A stretch of 64,000 nt of DNA from SFTJ01 sp045613305 (GCA_045613305.1 JAZLAU010000016.1:54026-118025), one strand, 5' to 3'. Counted from the first letter of the stretch, positions 1 to 8,688 are shown. Made by a program: numbers and translations. Notes: generated from the sequence alone by a model not told the origin.

Positions 1-210
1 TGCATCACCTGGCACCACACATACAAAATGTCCAGTCTTGTCACCTTTCAAAACCAATGTCTTAAACACTTGCTTTATGTCTTCGTGCAATTGGTCGGCG
101 ATATGAGTGGCGGCCAAATTATTCTCGTCTACTTCATACGGCACTAATTCATATTTTATCTTTGCCTTGTCGAGTAGTCTTGCTGCATTTGTTTTATTTA
201 CACTTCCCAT
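1..210 (-). CDS. ybaK: Cys-tRNA(Pro)/Cys-tRNA(Cys) deacylase YbaK, partial
   Basis: Translating leftward from the ATG at 210 gives 70 codons that run off the left edge. The protein begins MGSVNKTNAARLLDKAKIKY and includes the family-typical segment around KQVFKTLVLKGDKTGHFVCVVPGD. YbaK/ProX-type proteins hydrolyse Cys mischarged on tRNA-Pro in the cytoplasm; the full protein is usually about 155-160 residues, so slightly under half is present. A TAACTTTG -7 element lies at 244-251 on the same strand. The gene is divergent from the thioredoxin-like gene at 277. The identification rests on N-terminal similarity only; the catalytic region is outside the window. Confidence 0.82.
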   Translation of the reverse strand, partial: MGSVNKTNAARLLDKAKIKYELVPYEVDENNLAATHIADQLHEDIKQVFKTLVLKGDKTGHFVCVVPGDA

Positions 211-243
211 AGTTTTTTCATAAGCTTTCACACTTATATTTAG

Positions 244-272
244 CAAAGTTAAGAAAAAGTATTCTAAATTTG
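244..272. promoter_or_regulatory. Divergent promoter pair, ybaK and thioredoxin-like gene
   Basis: Leftward -7 element TAACTTTG at 251-244 serves ybaK. Rightward -7 element TAAATTTG at 265-272 serves the gene at 277. Both match the Bacteroidota consensus TAnnTTTG; no clear -33 TTTG is visible for either. The rightward element ends only 4 nt before the ATG at 277. Confidence 0.6.
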
Positions 273-276
273 CAGT

Positions 277-996
277 ATGAGATACATTTTAAGCATATTA
301 ACTACAATTATCATAGCAATCACGTCTAGCCATGCACAAAGTTGCAGCCAAAGTTTCATCGACCGCATAAAATGCGCCACCAACAAAGCTGCTCTGATTG
401 CCACTGCCGAACAAGCCGAAGAATATCTTTACTCAATTGGCAGTAGCGGATATAACGAAGAGTTGTTCATATCGGTGCTCAACGCCATGTTGCAATCGCC
501 ATTGCTTTCCGACACCGAGAAAATACGCCCTTCAATGCTGTTAGAAAGTGCCTCTAAGAACAGAGTGGACTCAATCGCAGCAAACATTGCGTATGTAACT
601 CCCGATGGCAAAAACCATATGCTTCACGACAACGAGGGCAAATACACTATCTTGTTTTTTAACGACCCTGATTGTTCCGACTGCGCCGACGTAAAACAGC
701 AGTTGGCTCAATCTACAATCATATCCCATACGCATAGCAACAACCTTCTTCGCATTGTGGGCATCTACACCTATTCCAACGAAGCACTTTGGAAGGCCGG
801 CAACTATCCCGAAATTATCGTCAACGGTTGGGACAAAGAATGCGCAGTGGAATGCGGCGAAGAATATGTGTTGCGTCAAATACCAACATTATACCTTTTA
901 GACCAAAATAATCGTGTGATTCTGAAAGACTCTTCTTTAACAGAAATTCTCGATTACCTCAAGCCGTTGAACAACAGCGCTACTGAAAACCCTTAG
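277..996 (+). CDS. Secreted thioredoxin-like (DUF5106-like) protein
   Basis: A 239-residue protein with a Sec signal peptide at about residues 1-20 (MRYILSILTTIIIAITSSHA), then a helical N-terminal part and a thioredoxin-like C-terminal half. The latter has a CSDC redox motif after FFNDPD (about residue 131) and the cis-proline segment RQIPTLYLLD near residue 207. A periplasmic thiol/disulfide role is inferred from the CXXC and cis-Pro; the helical N-terminus plus thioredoxin fold resembles DUF5106 proteins of Bacteroidales. The -7 element TAAATTTG ends 4 nt upstream of the ATG, so the mRNA may be leaderless. Transcription ends at the hairpin at 1054-1086, shared with convergent rho. Confidence 0.72.
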   Translation: MRYILSILTTIIIAITSSHAQSCSQSFIDRIKCATNKAALIATAEQAEEYLYSIGSSGYNEELFISVLNAMLQSPLLSDTEKIRPSMLLESASKNRVDSIAANIAYVTPDGKNHMLHDNEGKYTILFFNDPDCSDCADVKQQLAQSTIISHTHSNNLLRIVGIYTYSNEALWKAGNYPEIIVNGWDKECAVECGEEYVLRQIPTLYLLDQNNRVILKDSSLTEILDYLKPLNNSATENP

Positions 997-1049
997 CCCC
1001 ACTATTAACAGCCAACTAAACGATAATATTCACTATCATTTTCAGCATA

Positions 1050-1090
1050 AAAAAAAGGTAATCCGCCGGACCGGCGCATTACCTTTAATT
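1050..1090. terminator. Bidirectional terminator between trx-like gene and rho
   Basis: Inverted repeat AAAGGTAAT-C-CGCCGG / CCGGCG-C-ATTACCTTT at 1054-1086, flanked by an A-run on the left and AATTTTTT on the right. It can therefore terminate transcription from both sides. Confidence 0.85.
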
Positions 1091-1117
1091 TTTTCTATCA
1101 TTAACAATCTTATTTTA

Positions 1118-3145
1118 TCACTTGTCCATAGTTAGAAGCAATTCCTCATTGCTCCTTGTCTTTTCCATCTGATCTTTGATAAATTCCATTGCTTCAACCG
1201 TAGTTCGGTCGCTGAGGAAGTTTCTAAGCACCCACATGCGGGCATTAAGTTCCGGACGGATAAGCAAATCGTCGCGACGTGTGCTCGATGCAACAATGTC
1301 AACGGCTGGGAATATACGTTTATTCGACAATTTACGGTCAAGTTGCAATTCCATGTTACCCGTACCCTTAAATTCTTCAAAAATCACTTCATCCATCTTG
1401 CTACCGGTTTCTATAAGTGCCGTTGCAATGATTGTAAGGCTACCGCCACCTTCAATGTTACGAGCAGCACCAAAGAATCGCTTTGGCTTTTGCAATGCAT
1501 TTGCATCCACACCACCCGACAAAATCTTTCCTGATGCAGGCTGATTTGTGTTGTAAGCACGAGCCAAACGAGTAATTGAGTCAAGAAGTATAACCACGTC
1601 GTGGCCACATTCCACCATTCTCTTAGCACTTTCAAGCACCAATCCTGCAATTTTAACATGGCGTTCGGCTGGCTCGTCAAACGTTGATGCAATAACATCA
1701 GCCCTAACACTTCGGCGCATATCGGTCACTTCTTCAGGACGCTCGTCGATAAGCAAGATTATCAAGTGAGTTCTTGGGTGATTTTCAGCAATAGCGTTTG
1801 CTATATCCTTCAAAAGCATTGTCTTACCAGTTTTTGGAGGTGCCACAATCAAACCACGCTGACCTTTTCCGATTGGTGCAAACATATCTACCACTCGAGT
1901 CGAAATATTTGGCTTGGTCTTGCTCACCAAATCAAACTTTTCGTCAGGGAAAAGTGGAGTTAAGTGCTCAAATGGCACACGGTCGCGAGCCAATTCTGGC
2001 AAAGCACCGTTAATGGTGTCAACCCCGCACAATGGGAAATACTTTTCACCTTCGCGTGGTGGGCGAATGTTTCCTTCTACTATGTCTCCGGTCTTTAGGC
2101 TGTATTGCTTTATTTGCGCTTGCGAAACATATACATCATCGGGCGATGTCAGGTAGTTATAATCTGAAGAACGCAAAAATCCATAGCCATCAGGCATTAC
2201 TTCAAGCAAGCCCTTTCCCTTAAGGATTCCCTCAAAATTATACGGACTTTCCACAAACGGATTTTCTTGAACTTCTTGTGCCGCCTGTGCTTGTTTTTGT
2301 TTCTTTTGCTTCTTTTGTTTCTTTGATTTTGGCTGTTCTTTTTCTGCCTTTGGCTCTTCAAGTATTATTGGAGCCTTTGCTGTCTCTTCAGCAGCACGCT
2401 TTTGCGCTTCTTCGCGTTCTTGTTGCGAACGAGGGCGGAAACTAACTGCTTGTGTTGGGAAAAACTCATCCAACAGATTGTCGCGCTTTTCGGCTTGTCC
2501 TTTTGGTGTGAACACTCTCGGAACAAACACTTCGGGCTCTGCATTCACCTTTGCTTTTGCTTCTTGCTCTGCAGGCTTTGCTTCTGTTACAACTTCCACT
2601 GGTTTTACGTCTGCAACTGTCGCCTCTGCCTTTGCCTCAACAACTGCGTCAACCTTCTTTGGCTCAGGTTGTTGCTTATCATTCTTAGCCAAAGTTTCAT
2701 TTTCGGAGGTCTTTACAGGCTCAGCCAATTTAGCGCCTTCTTCTGGTGCTGAATTCACAGCCGAATCTTTTACTCTTTTACGAGGTTTCTTTTCTGCTGC
2801 GGGCTTTGATTCTGGTGCTGATTGCTTTGCTGCCTCAGCCACTTTTTCCTCCTTTGAATCTTGCTTTTTAACTTTAGCCGGCTTTTTAGCAGTTTTTTCT
2901 GCTTCCACCTTTTTAGCGTCGGCCGACTCCTTATCTTTTGCTGATTTTGTAGTTTTTTTCTTTGCTGGCTTCTTTTCTTTGGCATCACTAACCTTTGCCT
3001 TCGATGCATCTACCGCCTGCTGGTCGATAATTGCATAGGCAAGAGTTTCCAAAGATTCTGAATCAGATTTTTTGATGCCCATCGATTTTGCGAGCGACCT
3101 CAAATCCGACTCACTCATTGAGTTTAATTCTAATAATGTATACAT
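1118..3145 (-). CDS. rho: Transcription termination factor Rho with long disordered insertion
   Basis: A 675-residue Rho, far longer than the ~420 residues of E. coli Rho. Residues 1-45 are the Rho N-terminal helical domain. Residues 48-295 are low-complexity K/A/E-rich and predicted disordered. Residues 306-375 are the cold-shock-like RNA-binding domain. The RecA-type ATPase follows, with Walker A APPKTGKT at 435-442 and Walker B VVILLD at 517-522. Rho is the hexameric helicase that terminates transcription. Bacteroides Rho with a comparable insertion has been reported to form condensates that matter for gut fitness, so the insertion is probably functional. The start at 3145 matches the usual MYxxxELN opening. 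A ~190-nt leader from the promoter at 3344-3373 leaves room for autoregulation. Confidence 0.97.
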   Translation of the reverse strand: MYTLLELNSMSESDLRSLAKSMGIKKSDSESLETLAYAIIDQQAVDASKAKVSDAKEKKPAKKKTTKSAKDKESADAKKVEAEKTAKKPAKVKKQDSKEEKVAEAAKQSAPESKPAAEKKPRKRVKDSAVNSAPEEGAKLAEPVKTSENETLAKNDKQQPEPKKVDAVVEAKAEATVADVKPVEVVTEAKPAEQEAKAKVNAEPEVFVPRVFTPKGQAEKRDNLLDEFFPTQAVSFRPRSQQEREEAQKRAAEETAKAPIILEEPKAEKEQPKSKKQKKQKKQKQAQAAQEVQENPFVESPYNFEGILKGKGLLEVMPDGYGFLRSSDYNYLTSPDDVYVSQAQIKQYSLKTGDIVEGNIRPPREGEKYFPLCGVDTINGALPELARDRVPFEHLTPLFPDEKFDLVSKTKPNISTRVVDMFAPIGKGQRGLIVAPPKTGKTMLLKDIANAIAENHPRTHLIILLIDERPEEVTDMRRSVRADVIASTFDEPAERHVKIAGLVLESAKRMVECGHDVVILLDSITRLARAYNTNQPASGKILSGGVDANALQKPKRFFGAARNIEGGGSLTIIATALIETGSKMDEVIFEEFKGTGNMELQLDRKLSNKRIFPAVDIVASSTRRDDLLIRPELNARMWVLRNFLSDRTTVEAMEFIKDQMEKTRSNEELLLTMDK

Positions 3146-3343
3146 AAATAATTCTTTCGATTTCTGATATGCCGCACATACTCAGTCATAAAAACGACCT
3201 ATGCACAACATGGTTATGTATAATCGTTGTATCTACTAATACGTTAATCTGTTATTCTATTTTGGATAGGGATTGGCACAATCTTCTAAGTTGTACTTTT
3301 AATTATAGTTGTGTTATGTGCCTAGTGAATTTGATTTTCACTG

Positions 3344-3373
3344 CAAATATACTAATTTTTCCTTTAACAACAA
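3344..3373 (-). promoter_or_regulatory. rho promoter and long leader
   Basis: On the minus strand TTG (3373-3371) is followed after 19 nt by TATATTTG (3351-3344), matching the Bacteroidota consensus. The expected start near 3338 leaves about 190 nt of untranslated leader (3146-3338), in keeping with attenuation-type self-control known for Rho. I see no gene in 3146-3451. Confidence 0.65.
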
Positions 3374-3412
3374 TATTTAGATTAAAAAGTTTATGATTAT
3401 GACAATAATTTA

Positions 3413-3420
3413 TACATTTG
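3413..3420 (+). promoter_or_regulatory. -7 element for threonine aldolase gene
   Basis: TACATTTG at 3413-3420, 31 nt upstream of the ATG at 3452. The gap between rho and this gene holds only the two promoters and the rho leader. Confidence 0.5.
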
Positions 3421-3451
3421 CAACTCAAATCACAAAATTAGTGTTTTTCGT

Positions 3452-4489
3452 ATGATACAATTCCAGTGCGACTATAACGAAGGCGCTCACCCTCTTATTA
3501 TTCAGCGCCTTGCCGAGACAAATATGCAACAGACCGTTGGCTACGGTGAAGACGATTTCTGCTTTCAAGCAAAAATTGCCATAAAAGAAGCCATCAATTG
3601 TCCTGATGCCGACATCCATTTTTTGGTTGGAGGCACTCAAGCCAATACCACAGTTATAGCATCGTTGCTACGCCCCTATCAAGGTGTGATTAGTGCCGCC
3701 TCCGGACACATCAATGTGCATGAAACTGGTGCAATTGAGCATGCCGGCCACAAGGTGTTGGCTATTCCAAACAGCGACGGAAAAATTTCGGCCGGACAAA
3801 TCAACGAAACACTAAAAAGCCACTTTGCCGAGGACGGACCTGAACACTTGGTGCAACCTGGCATGGTGTATATTTCCTTCCCAACTGAAATCGGCACCAT
3901 TTATAGCCATCAAGAACTGAGCGACATCTACTCTGTTTGTCAAAAACACAACATACCACTATTTATCGACGGGGCTCGTTTGGGCTACGGATTAGCGTCA
4001 CCCGCTTGCGACATCTCTTTAACCGACCTTCCTAATTTGTGCGACGTGTTCTACATCGGGGGAACTAAAGTGGGTGCACTTTTTGGTGAAGCCGTTGTGT
4101 TTACCAACAAGAAATTCTGCTCTAAGCACTTCAGATACCACATAAAGCAACAAGGCGGCATGCTGGCTAAGGGACGTTTGCTTGGTTTGCAGTTTCTTAC
4201 TCTTTTCACCGACAACCTATATTTCAATATAGCCAACCATGCCATAGAGCAAGCCATGCGCATTCGCAACGCATTTGAGAGCAAAGGCATAAAATTCTTG
4301 GTCGACAGCCCAACCAATCAGCAGTTCCCCATATTAACAAAACATCAAATAGAGGTTCTCAGCAAAGGATTCCTCTTCTCTACATGGCAACACATCGACG
4401 ACATGCACACTGCCGTGCGCTTCTGCACAAGTTGGGGCACCCTGCCACAATCGGTCGACTCTCTAATCTCTGCTATAGAAAAACTTTAA
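3452..4489 (+). CDS. ltaE: Low-specificity L-threonine aldolase
   Basis: A 345-residue PLP-dependent fold type I enzyme of the beta-eliminating lyase/threonine aldolase family, which splits L-threonine or L-allo-threonine to glycine and acetaldehyde in the cytosol. The PLP lysine is expected at K206 in YIGGTKVGALFGEA, and the aspartate that contacts the PLP ring nitrogen at D173 in FIDGARLGYG. VGGTQANTTV near residue 60 forms the phosphate-binding region. Length is normal for the family. The gene appears monocistronic: own promoter at 3413 and a strong hairpin terminator at 4504-4555. Exact stereospecificity cannot be told from sequence. Confidence 0.9.
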   Translation: MIQFQCDYNEGAHPLIIQRLAETNMQQTVGYGEDDFCFQAKIAIKEAINCPDADIHFLVGGTQANTTVIASLLRPYQGVISAASGHINVHETGAIEHAGHKVLAIPNSDGKISAGQINETLKSHFAEDGPEHLVQPGMVYISFPTEIGTIYSHQELSDIYSVCQKHNIPLFIDGARLGYGLASPACDISLTDLPNLCDVFYIGGTKVGALFGEAVVFTNKKFCSKHFRYHIKQQGGMLAKGRLLGLQFLTLFTDNLYFNIANHAIEQAMRIRNAFESKGIKFLVDSPTNQQFPILTKHQIEVLSKGFLFSTWQHIDDMHTAVRFCTSWGTLPQSVDSLISAIEKL

Positions 4490-4503
4490 ACATAAAAAAC
4501 TTT

Positions 4504-4560
4504 AGGCTCTGAAAGCATTAACACATTTAGCCAGTGCAATGCAATTTCAGAGCCTATTGT
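4504..4560. terminator. Terminator after threonine aldolase gene
   Basis: Stem AGGCTCTGAAA (4504-4514) with TTTCAGAGCCT (4545-4555), extended inward by GCATT/AATGC, then ATTGTTTTATTT. A-rich sequence on the left means it may also act for the convergent DUF4886 gene. Confidence 0.75.
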
Positions 4561-4581
4561 TTTATTTCTACTTAACTGCGG

Positions 4582-5475
4582 CTACTTCCACACTTGGAAC
4601 AAGCGAGCACATGCTCGGCGCACCGCCAGATGACACGCTTCGGCTTCTTCATCGGTCAATTCTTGGTTTGACCCTTGCAATCTGCTCATATTACCCTTTA
4701 TTGAAGTGCCAAATACAGGCGCCACAAGTGCTTGAAACCAAGTACATGCTGCTGTGTAACGGCCCATTCTGAAATTCAAATGATAGCCGTCGCGAGTAAA
4801 TTCCTTTGCATCATGCATCAGCGAACGTAGGTTTTGAACCGCTGTTCCTGTTGGAATCACTATATCAATTGCAGTTTCATCGAGCAAACGTTGATTACAA
4901 CTCATAATATCCTTGTACATAGCCAATTGATTCTTTGAGTAATTAGGATATTCCGGATGGTTAGATGTAGTTGAATAAGCCCATGTTTGTTGCCAAACTA
5001 TGCTTGCGCCTGCATTCAAACAGTTAAATCGCAAAATTTCAATCAAGCGATTAAGCCATGGCTGATATGATTCATACAACCCCGACACGCCGCTCGCTTG
5101 TTGCACCACAAGAATATCCCATTTTTCGTCAAGCAAACCGTCGAGCATAGTAGCCTCTTTATTAACTGTCACCCACTTGTTGTTTGTCGACTTTGAATAT
5201 ACATAAGCCGGACTATTTTTTTCGTATTCCCTCACCTGGCGTTCCAGAGTGCAACCGCCAATATATAGTCGGCCAAGAACTACATTCTTTATTCCTGCTG
5301 CTTCTAACACCTCTGGCAAATACATCATTCCGTCGTCGGTAAAACTGTTACCTACGCCTAAAATTCGCAATGTATCGGGCTTGTGTGGCAACGGATAATT
5401 TGGAACCAAATCGGCAGAATAACTGCAAAACACACTAACCAATGTAAACAATAACGCAAATGCTATTTTTTTCAT
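4582..5475 (-). CDS. Secreted DUF4886 (SGNH-like) protein
   Basis: A 297-residue protein with an N-terminal signal peptide (hydrophobic residues about 4-20). Family marks are the block I-type motif VGNSFTDDG with a candidate nucleophilic Ser, VVQQASG in the middle, and a block V-type DGYHLN near residue 230. These place it among DUF4886 proteins, an SGNH-hydrolase-like family common in Bacteroidales. Substrate is unknown; many relatives sit with glycan-degradation genes, but here it lies 3 nt downstream of tilS and is probably cotranscribed with it. Esterase activity is inference from the motif set. Confidence 0.75.
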   Translation of the reverse strand: MKKIAFALLFTLVSVFCSYSADLVPNYPLPHKPDTLRILGVGNSFTDDGMMYLPEVLEAAGIKNVVLGRLYIGGCTLERQVREYEKNSPAYVYSKSTNNKWVTVNKEATMLDGLLDEKWDILVVQQASGVSGLYESYQPWLNRLIEILRFNCLNAGASIVWQQTWAYSTTSNHPEYPNYSKNQLAMYKDIMSCNQRLLDETAIDIVIPTGTAVQNLRSLMHDAKEFTRDGYHLNFRMGRYTAACTWFQALVAPVFGTSIKGNMSRLQGSNQELTDEEAEACHLAVRRACARLFQVWK

Positions 5476-5478
5476 AAT

Positions 5479-6843
5479 TTAAATGGTATTATTTTTATAT
5501 ATCAATTTCAAATATTTCTCATCTCGTTTTTTCACTGCATAGGCCGACGATGCCCTATAGCCTACTATCCACACAATTTGCCCATCGGCTTCAAGAATCC
5601 ACACATTCTGTTTTTCGGCTTCGCTAAACTTCATATCGGTAAAATAATCGCTCAGCAATTTTGACCCCTTCAAGCCAAACGGGCGAAAACGGTCACCTTT
5701 TCTCCAATGTCTCAACACCACGTTTTCGGCTTGCAAAATGTCTGCACTCAAGGCCACACTGCTTTTACCATCAACAGAGCCAACGCTAAAACTCTCATTC
5801 TCAAGGCTTGCCTCAAGGCTTGCCTCAAGGCTAATTGGCAAATGGCCACACCCTTTCTCATTAAAATCCACCAAAAAGGACTCATCTCCATTGCCAGATA
5901 TAGGCATTACAGCCAACTCTGTGCGTTCAACCGACACTAAATAGTTCTCGGCATAAAACTTCTTGCCGCTCTTCCCTATTGCTGCCCACACATCGCGAGT
6001 TTGTGAGCTATTAAAGCCATAATCTTTCAAAATCTCAAACAACATTGTTGGGCCGCCCTTCATTGCAAGCAAACTCTTGTTGTCTATTTTTATGCAGTTA
6101 TCCTCGCCACGGCACATATCTTTCTTGCACTTCTGCACCAATTCAGCGTACAGTAGTGCTGCGCCTCGCATATCGTGCAATGTTCGCAGCAAGCCAGTTT
6201 CGGCCTCTGGAAATTGTTCATATAGAGCCGGCAGTATCAGATTTCTGACCTTATTTCGTTTAAAATCATTTTCCTTATTGGTGCTGTCTTCAACAAAACA
6301 CATGTCTTTTTGCTGCAAATAGCACTCAATTTCGCCACGACCTACACACAACAATGGTCTCACCACTCTTCCGCTTACCGGCGAGATCGACGCAAGCCCT
6401 TGCACACCACTGCCACGCATGGCATTAAGGAAAAACGTTTCAATAGCGTCATCTTTATGGTGAGCCACCGCTATGGCTTGCGCATCATATTGCTTGCGCA
6501 ATCGCTCAAACCACTCATAACGCAGTTCCCGGCATGCCATCTCTGTCGACACCTTATGCTCACGCTCATATTTTTCAACGTCGAAATGCACCACTTCGAG
6601 CGTCAGTTTCATCTGCTCTGATAAAGATTTCACAAAACACTCGTCACGATTGCTCTCTTCGCCACGCAAGTGAAAATTGCAATGAGCCATAACGCAATCA
6701 TATCCCAATTCGCACAACGCAACAAGCAGTGCCACAGAATCTGCGCCACCACTCACTGCCACTATCAAAGGCTCTTTTTGCCTTATTTTACACTCTTCTG
6801 CTCCAAAAAGTTTTACCTTTTCCTCAAATTGGGACTTTTCCAT
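5479..6843 (-). CDS. tilS: tRNA(Ile)-lysidine synthetase
   Basis: TilS uses ATP and lysine to convert C34 of tRNA-Ile(CAU) to lysidine, changing its decoding to AUA. From the chosen ATG at 6843 the protein has 454 residues. The N-type PP-loop AVSGGADSV is at 29-37, followed by MAHCNFHLRGEES and AVAHHKDDAIETFFLN typical of TilS. The C-terminal tRNA-binding domain includes LRHWRKGDRFRPFGLKGSKL. An ATG at 6897 in the same frame would put the promoter-like TATATTTG inside the gene, so 6843 is preferred; the -7 element then ends 5 nt from the ATG. Just before the C-terminal domain is a tandem ASLE peptide repeat encoded by a 12-bp DNA repeat at 5800-5832. Confidence 0.93.
   Translation of the reverse strand: MEKSQFEEKVKLFGAEECKIRQKEPLIVAVSGGADSVALLVALCELGYDCVMAHCNFHLRGEESNRDECFVKSLSEQMKLTLEVVHFDVEKYEREHKVSTEMACRELRYEWFERLRKQYDAQAIAVAHHKDDAIETFFLNAMRGSGVQGLASISPVSGRVVRPLLCVGRGEIECYLQQKDMCFVEDSTNKENDFKRNKVRNLILPALYEQFPEAETGLLRTLHDMRGAALLYAELVQKCKKDMCRGEDNCIKIDNKSLLAMKGGPTMLFEILKDYGFNSSQTRDVWAAIGKSGKKFYAENYLVSVERTELAVMPISGNGDESFLVDFNEKGCGHLPISLEASLEASLENESFSVGSVDGKSSVALSADILQAENVVLRHWRKGDRFRPFGLKGSKLLSDYFTDMKFSEAEKQNVWILEADGQIVWIVGYRASSAYAVKKRDEKYLKLIYKNNTI
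5800..5832. repeat. 12-bp tandem repeat inside tilS
   Basis: CTCAAGGCTTGC occurs at 5800-5811 and 5812-5823, with a partial third copy CTCAAGGCT at 5824-5832. On the coding strand it yields repeated ASLE units in the linker before the TilS C-terminal domain. Copy changes would keep the frame. Confidence 0.85.
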
Positions 6844-6848
6844 ATAGC

Positions 6849-6884
6849 AAATATACAAACTATTTAGATTTTTTCGTAAATTTG
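6849..6884. promoter_or_regulatory. Divergent promoter pair, tilS and pheS
   Basis: Minus-strand TATATTTG (6856-6849) faces tilS; plus-strand TAAATTTG (6877-6884) faces pheS, 28 nt before its ATG at 6913. The two elements are separated by 20 bp, so the polymerase sites overlap and may compete. Confidence 0.6.
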
Positions 6885-6912
6885 TATCCATAATCACACA
6901 CTACATTAAGTA

Positions 6913-7935
6913 ATGACAGAAAAAATACAAGCTCTTAAAGAGCAAATTGAAGCATTATCGGCTTCTTCTGCTGAAGAATTAGAAGCCCTTAGAATAAAAT
7001 ATTTGAGCAAGAAAGGCGAAATCACTTCGCTATTCAATGATTTCCGCAATGTTCCAAACGAACAAAAGCGCGAAATCGGTCAAAAACTAAACGAACTGAA
7101 GACTTTTGCCACCGATAAAATCAATGCTTTAAAAGAAGCATTCAACGCGCAAGCGGTTGAAGATGTCGACATCGACCTTACCCGCACAAGCGCACCTCAA
7201 GAAATCGGTACACGTCACCCAATTTCTCTTGTTCGCAAAGAAATTATCGACATCTTCTCTCGCCTTGGTTTCACTATTGCCGAAGGTCCAGAAGTAGAAG
7301 ACGATTGGCACGTGTTCTCATCGCTAAACTTTGCCGATGACCACCCTGCCCGCGACATGCAAGACACTTTCTTCATTCAACGCAACCCTGCCGACATTCT
7401 CCTTCGCACTCACACTTCATCTGTGCAAAGTCGCGTTATGGAATGCACTCAACCTCCTATCAGAATCATTTGCCCAGGTCGTGTGTATCGCAACGAAGCT
7501 ATTTCGGCTCGCGCTCACTGCTTCTTCCATCAACTTGAGGCGCTTTATGTTGACAAAAACGTAACTTTTGCCGACCTTAAGCAAGTGCTCCTATATTTTG
7601 CACAAGAAATGTTTGGACCAGAAACAAAGATTCGTTTGCGTCCTTCTTACTTCCCATTCACCGAGCCTTCGGCTGAAATGGACATCTCTTGCGACCTTTG
7701 TGGCGGTAAGGGCTGTGCTTTCTGTAAGGGCACTGGTTGGGTTGAAATTCTTGGTTGCGGTATGGTTGACCCTAACGTGCTCGACTCTTGCGGTATCGAC
7801 AGCAAAGAATTCACTGGTTTTGCTCTTGGTATGGGTATTGAACGCATCACTAACCTTAAGTATCGAGTTAAAGACCTTCGCATGTTCTCTGAAAACGACG
7901 TTCGTTTCTTGGAAGAATTTAAATCAGCACACTAA
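6913..7935 (+). CDS. pheS: Phenylalanyl-tRNA synthetase alpha subunit
   Basis: A 340-residue class II aminoacyl-tRNA synthetase subunit that pairs with PheT to charge tRNA-Phe. The first ~85 residues form the coiled-coil arm. The catalytic core begins near RTSAPQEIGTRHPISLV, with GPEVEDDWHVFSSLNFADDH, HTSSVQSRVM, GRVYRNEAISARAH (motif 2) and GFALGMGIERITNLKY (motif 3). A cysteine cluster CDLCGGKGCAFCKGTGW near residue 259 is seen in many bacterial PheS. Codon use is strongly biased, as in highly expressed genes. pheT is not adjacent. A terminator at 7955-7991 separates it from nth. Confidence 0.97.
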   Translation: MTEKIQALKEQIEALSASSAEELEALRIKYLSKKGEITSLFNDFRNVPNEQKREIGQKLNELKTFATDKINALKEAFNAQAVEDVDIDLTRTSAPQEIGTRHPISLVRKEIIDIFSRLGFTIAEGPEVEDDWHVFSSLNFADDHPARDMQDTFFIQRNPADILLRTHTSSVQSRVMECTQPPIRIICPGRVYRNEAISARAHCFFHQLEALYVDKNVTFADLKQVLLYFAQEMFGPETKIRLRPSYFPFTEPSAEMDISCDLCGGKGCAFCKGTGWVEILGCGMVDPNVLDSCGIDSKEFTGFALGMGIERITNLKYRVKDLRMFSENDVRFLEEFKSAH

Positions 7936-7954
7936 AACAAACTCCTATATTACA

Positions 7955-7998
7955 AAAGGCACTATCCTATGTTTGCACGGATTGTGCCTTTTGTTATT
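7955..7998 (+). terminator. Terminator after pheS
   Basis: AAAGGCAC-T-ATCC (7955-7967) pairs with GGAT-T-GTGCCTTT (7979-7991), followed by TGTTATT. The nth gene starts 21 nt further on, so some readthrough is possible. Confidence 0.7.
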
Positions 7999-8012
7999 CC
8001 TCTTCTTGCACA

Positions 8013-8672
8013 ATGACTCTTAAACAACGCTATAAAGGCATCATTGAGTGGTTTCAAGCCAATATGCCTCAGGCTCAAACCGAGTTACACTATAACTCAC
8101 CCTACCAACTTTTGGTGGCAGTGATTCTTTCGGCTCAATGCACCGACAAGAGAATTAATATGGTGACTCCTGCTCTGTTTGACGCTTTTCCTTCACCCGC
8201 CGAAATGGCTAAGGCTACCGTTGACGACATCTACAACCTTATTAAAAGCGTTTCATATCCTAACAATAAGGCCAAAAACCTTCACGGAATGGCAAATATG
8301 CTTGTTGATGTGTTTAATTGTCAAGTGCCCGACACCATGGAAGAGTTAATCAAACTCCCAGGTGTAGGCCGAAAAACGGCCAACGTGATTCTTTCTGTTG
8401 TTTTCGACCAAGCAGCCATGGCTGTCGACACGCATGTGTTCAGAGTATCAGAACGAATAGGACTCACAACAAATAGCAAAAGTCCGCTCGAAACCGAAAA
8501 AGCCCTCATGAAAAACCTCCCTCATGAAGTTGTGGCAAAGGCGCATCATTGGCTGATTCTTCACGGACGATACACATGCACCGCACGAAAACCTAAATGC
8601 TTAGAATGCGGAATTCGTGAATATTGCCGATTCTATAATCCAACAAAAAATTCTAATAAATCCCTTAAGTAA
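8013..8672 (+). CDS. nth: Endonuclease III
   Basis: A 219-residue base-excision repair glycosylase/AP lyase for oxidised pyrimidines. The helix-hairpin-helix LPGVGRKTA is at 115-123, with catalytic Lys121, and the catalytic Asp139 lies in AVDTHVFRVSER. A [4Fe-4S] loop C-X6-C-X2-C-X5-C (CTARKPKCLECGIREYC) closes the protein. Length is as in E. coli Nth (211). The GtrA-like gene begins 16 nt after the stop, so the two are probably cotranscribed, without obvious functional link. Confidence 0.96.
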   Translation: MTLKQRYKGIIEWFQANMPQAQTELHYNSPYQLLVAVILSAQCTDKRINMVTPALFDAFPSPAEMAKATVDDIYNLIKSVSYPNNKAKNLHGMANMLVDVFNCQVPDTMEELIKLPGVGRKTANVILSVVFDQAAMAVDTHVFRVSERIGLTTNSKSPLETEKALMKNLPHEVVAKAHHWLILHGRYTCTARKPKCLECGIREYCRFYNPTKNSNKSLK

Positions 8673-8688
8673 ATCTACATTCACTAAG

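Noticed and set aside
2478..3038. Long plus-strand open frame inside rho
   Set aside because: It is the Ser/Ala/Phe-rich reflection of the Lys/Ala/Glu-rich rho insertion, with no promoter.
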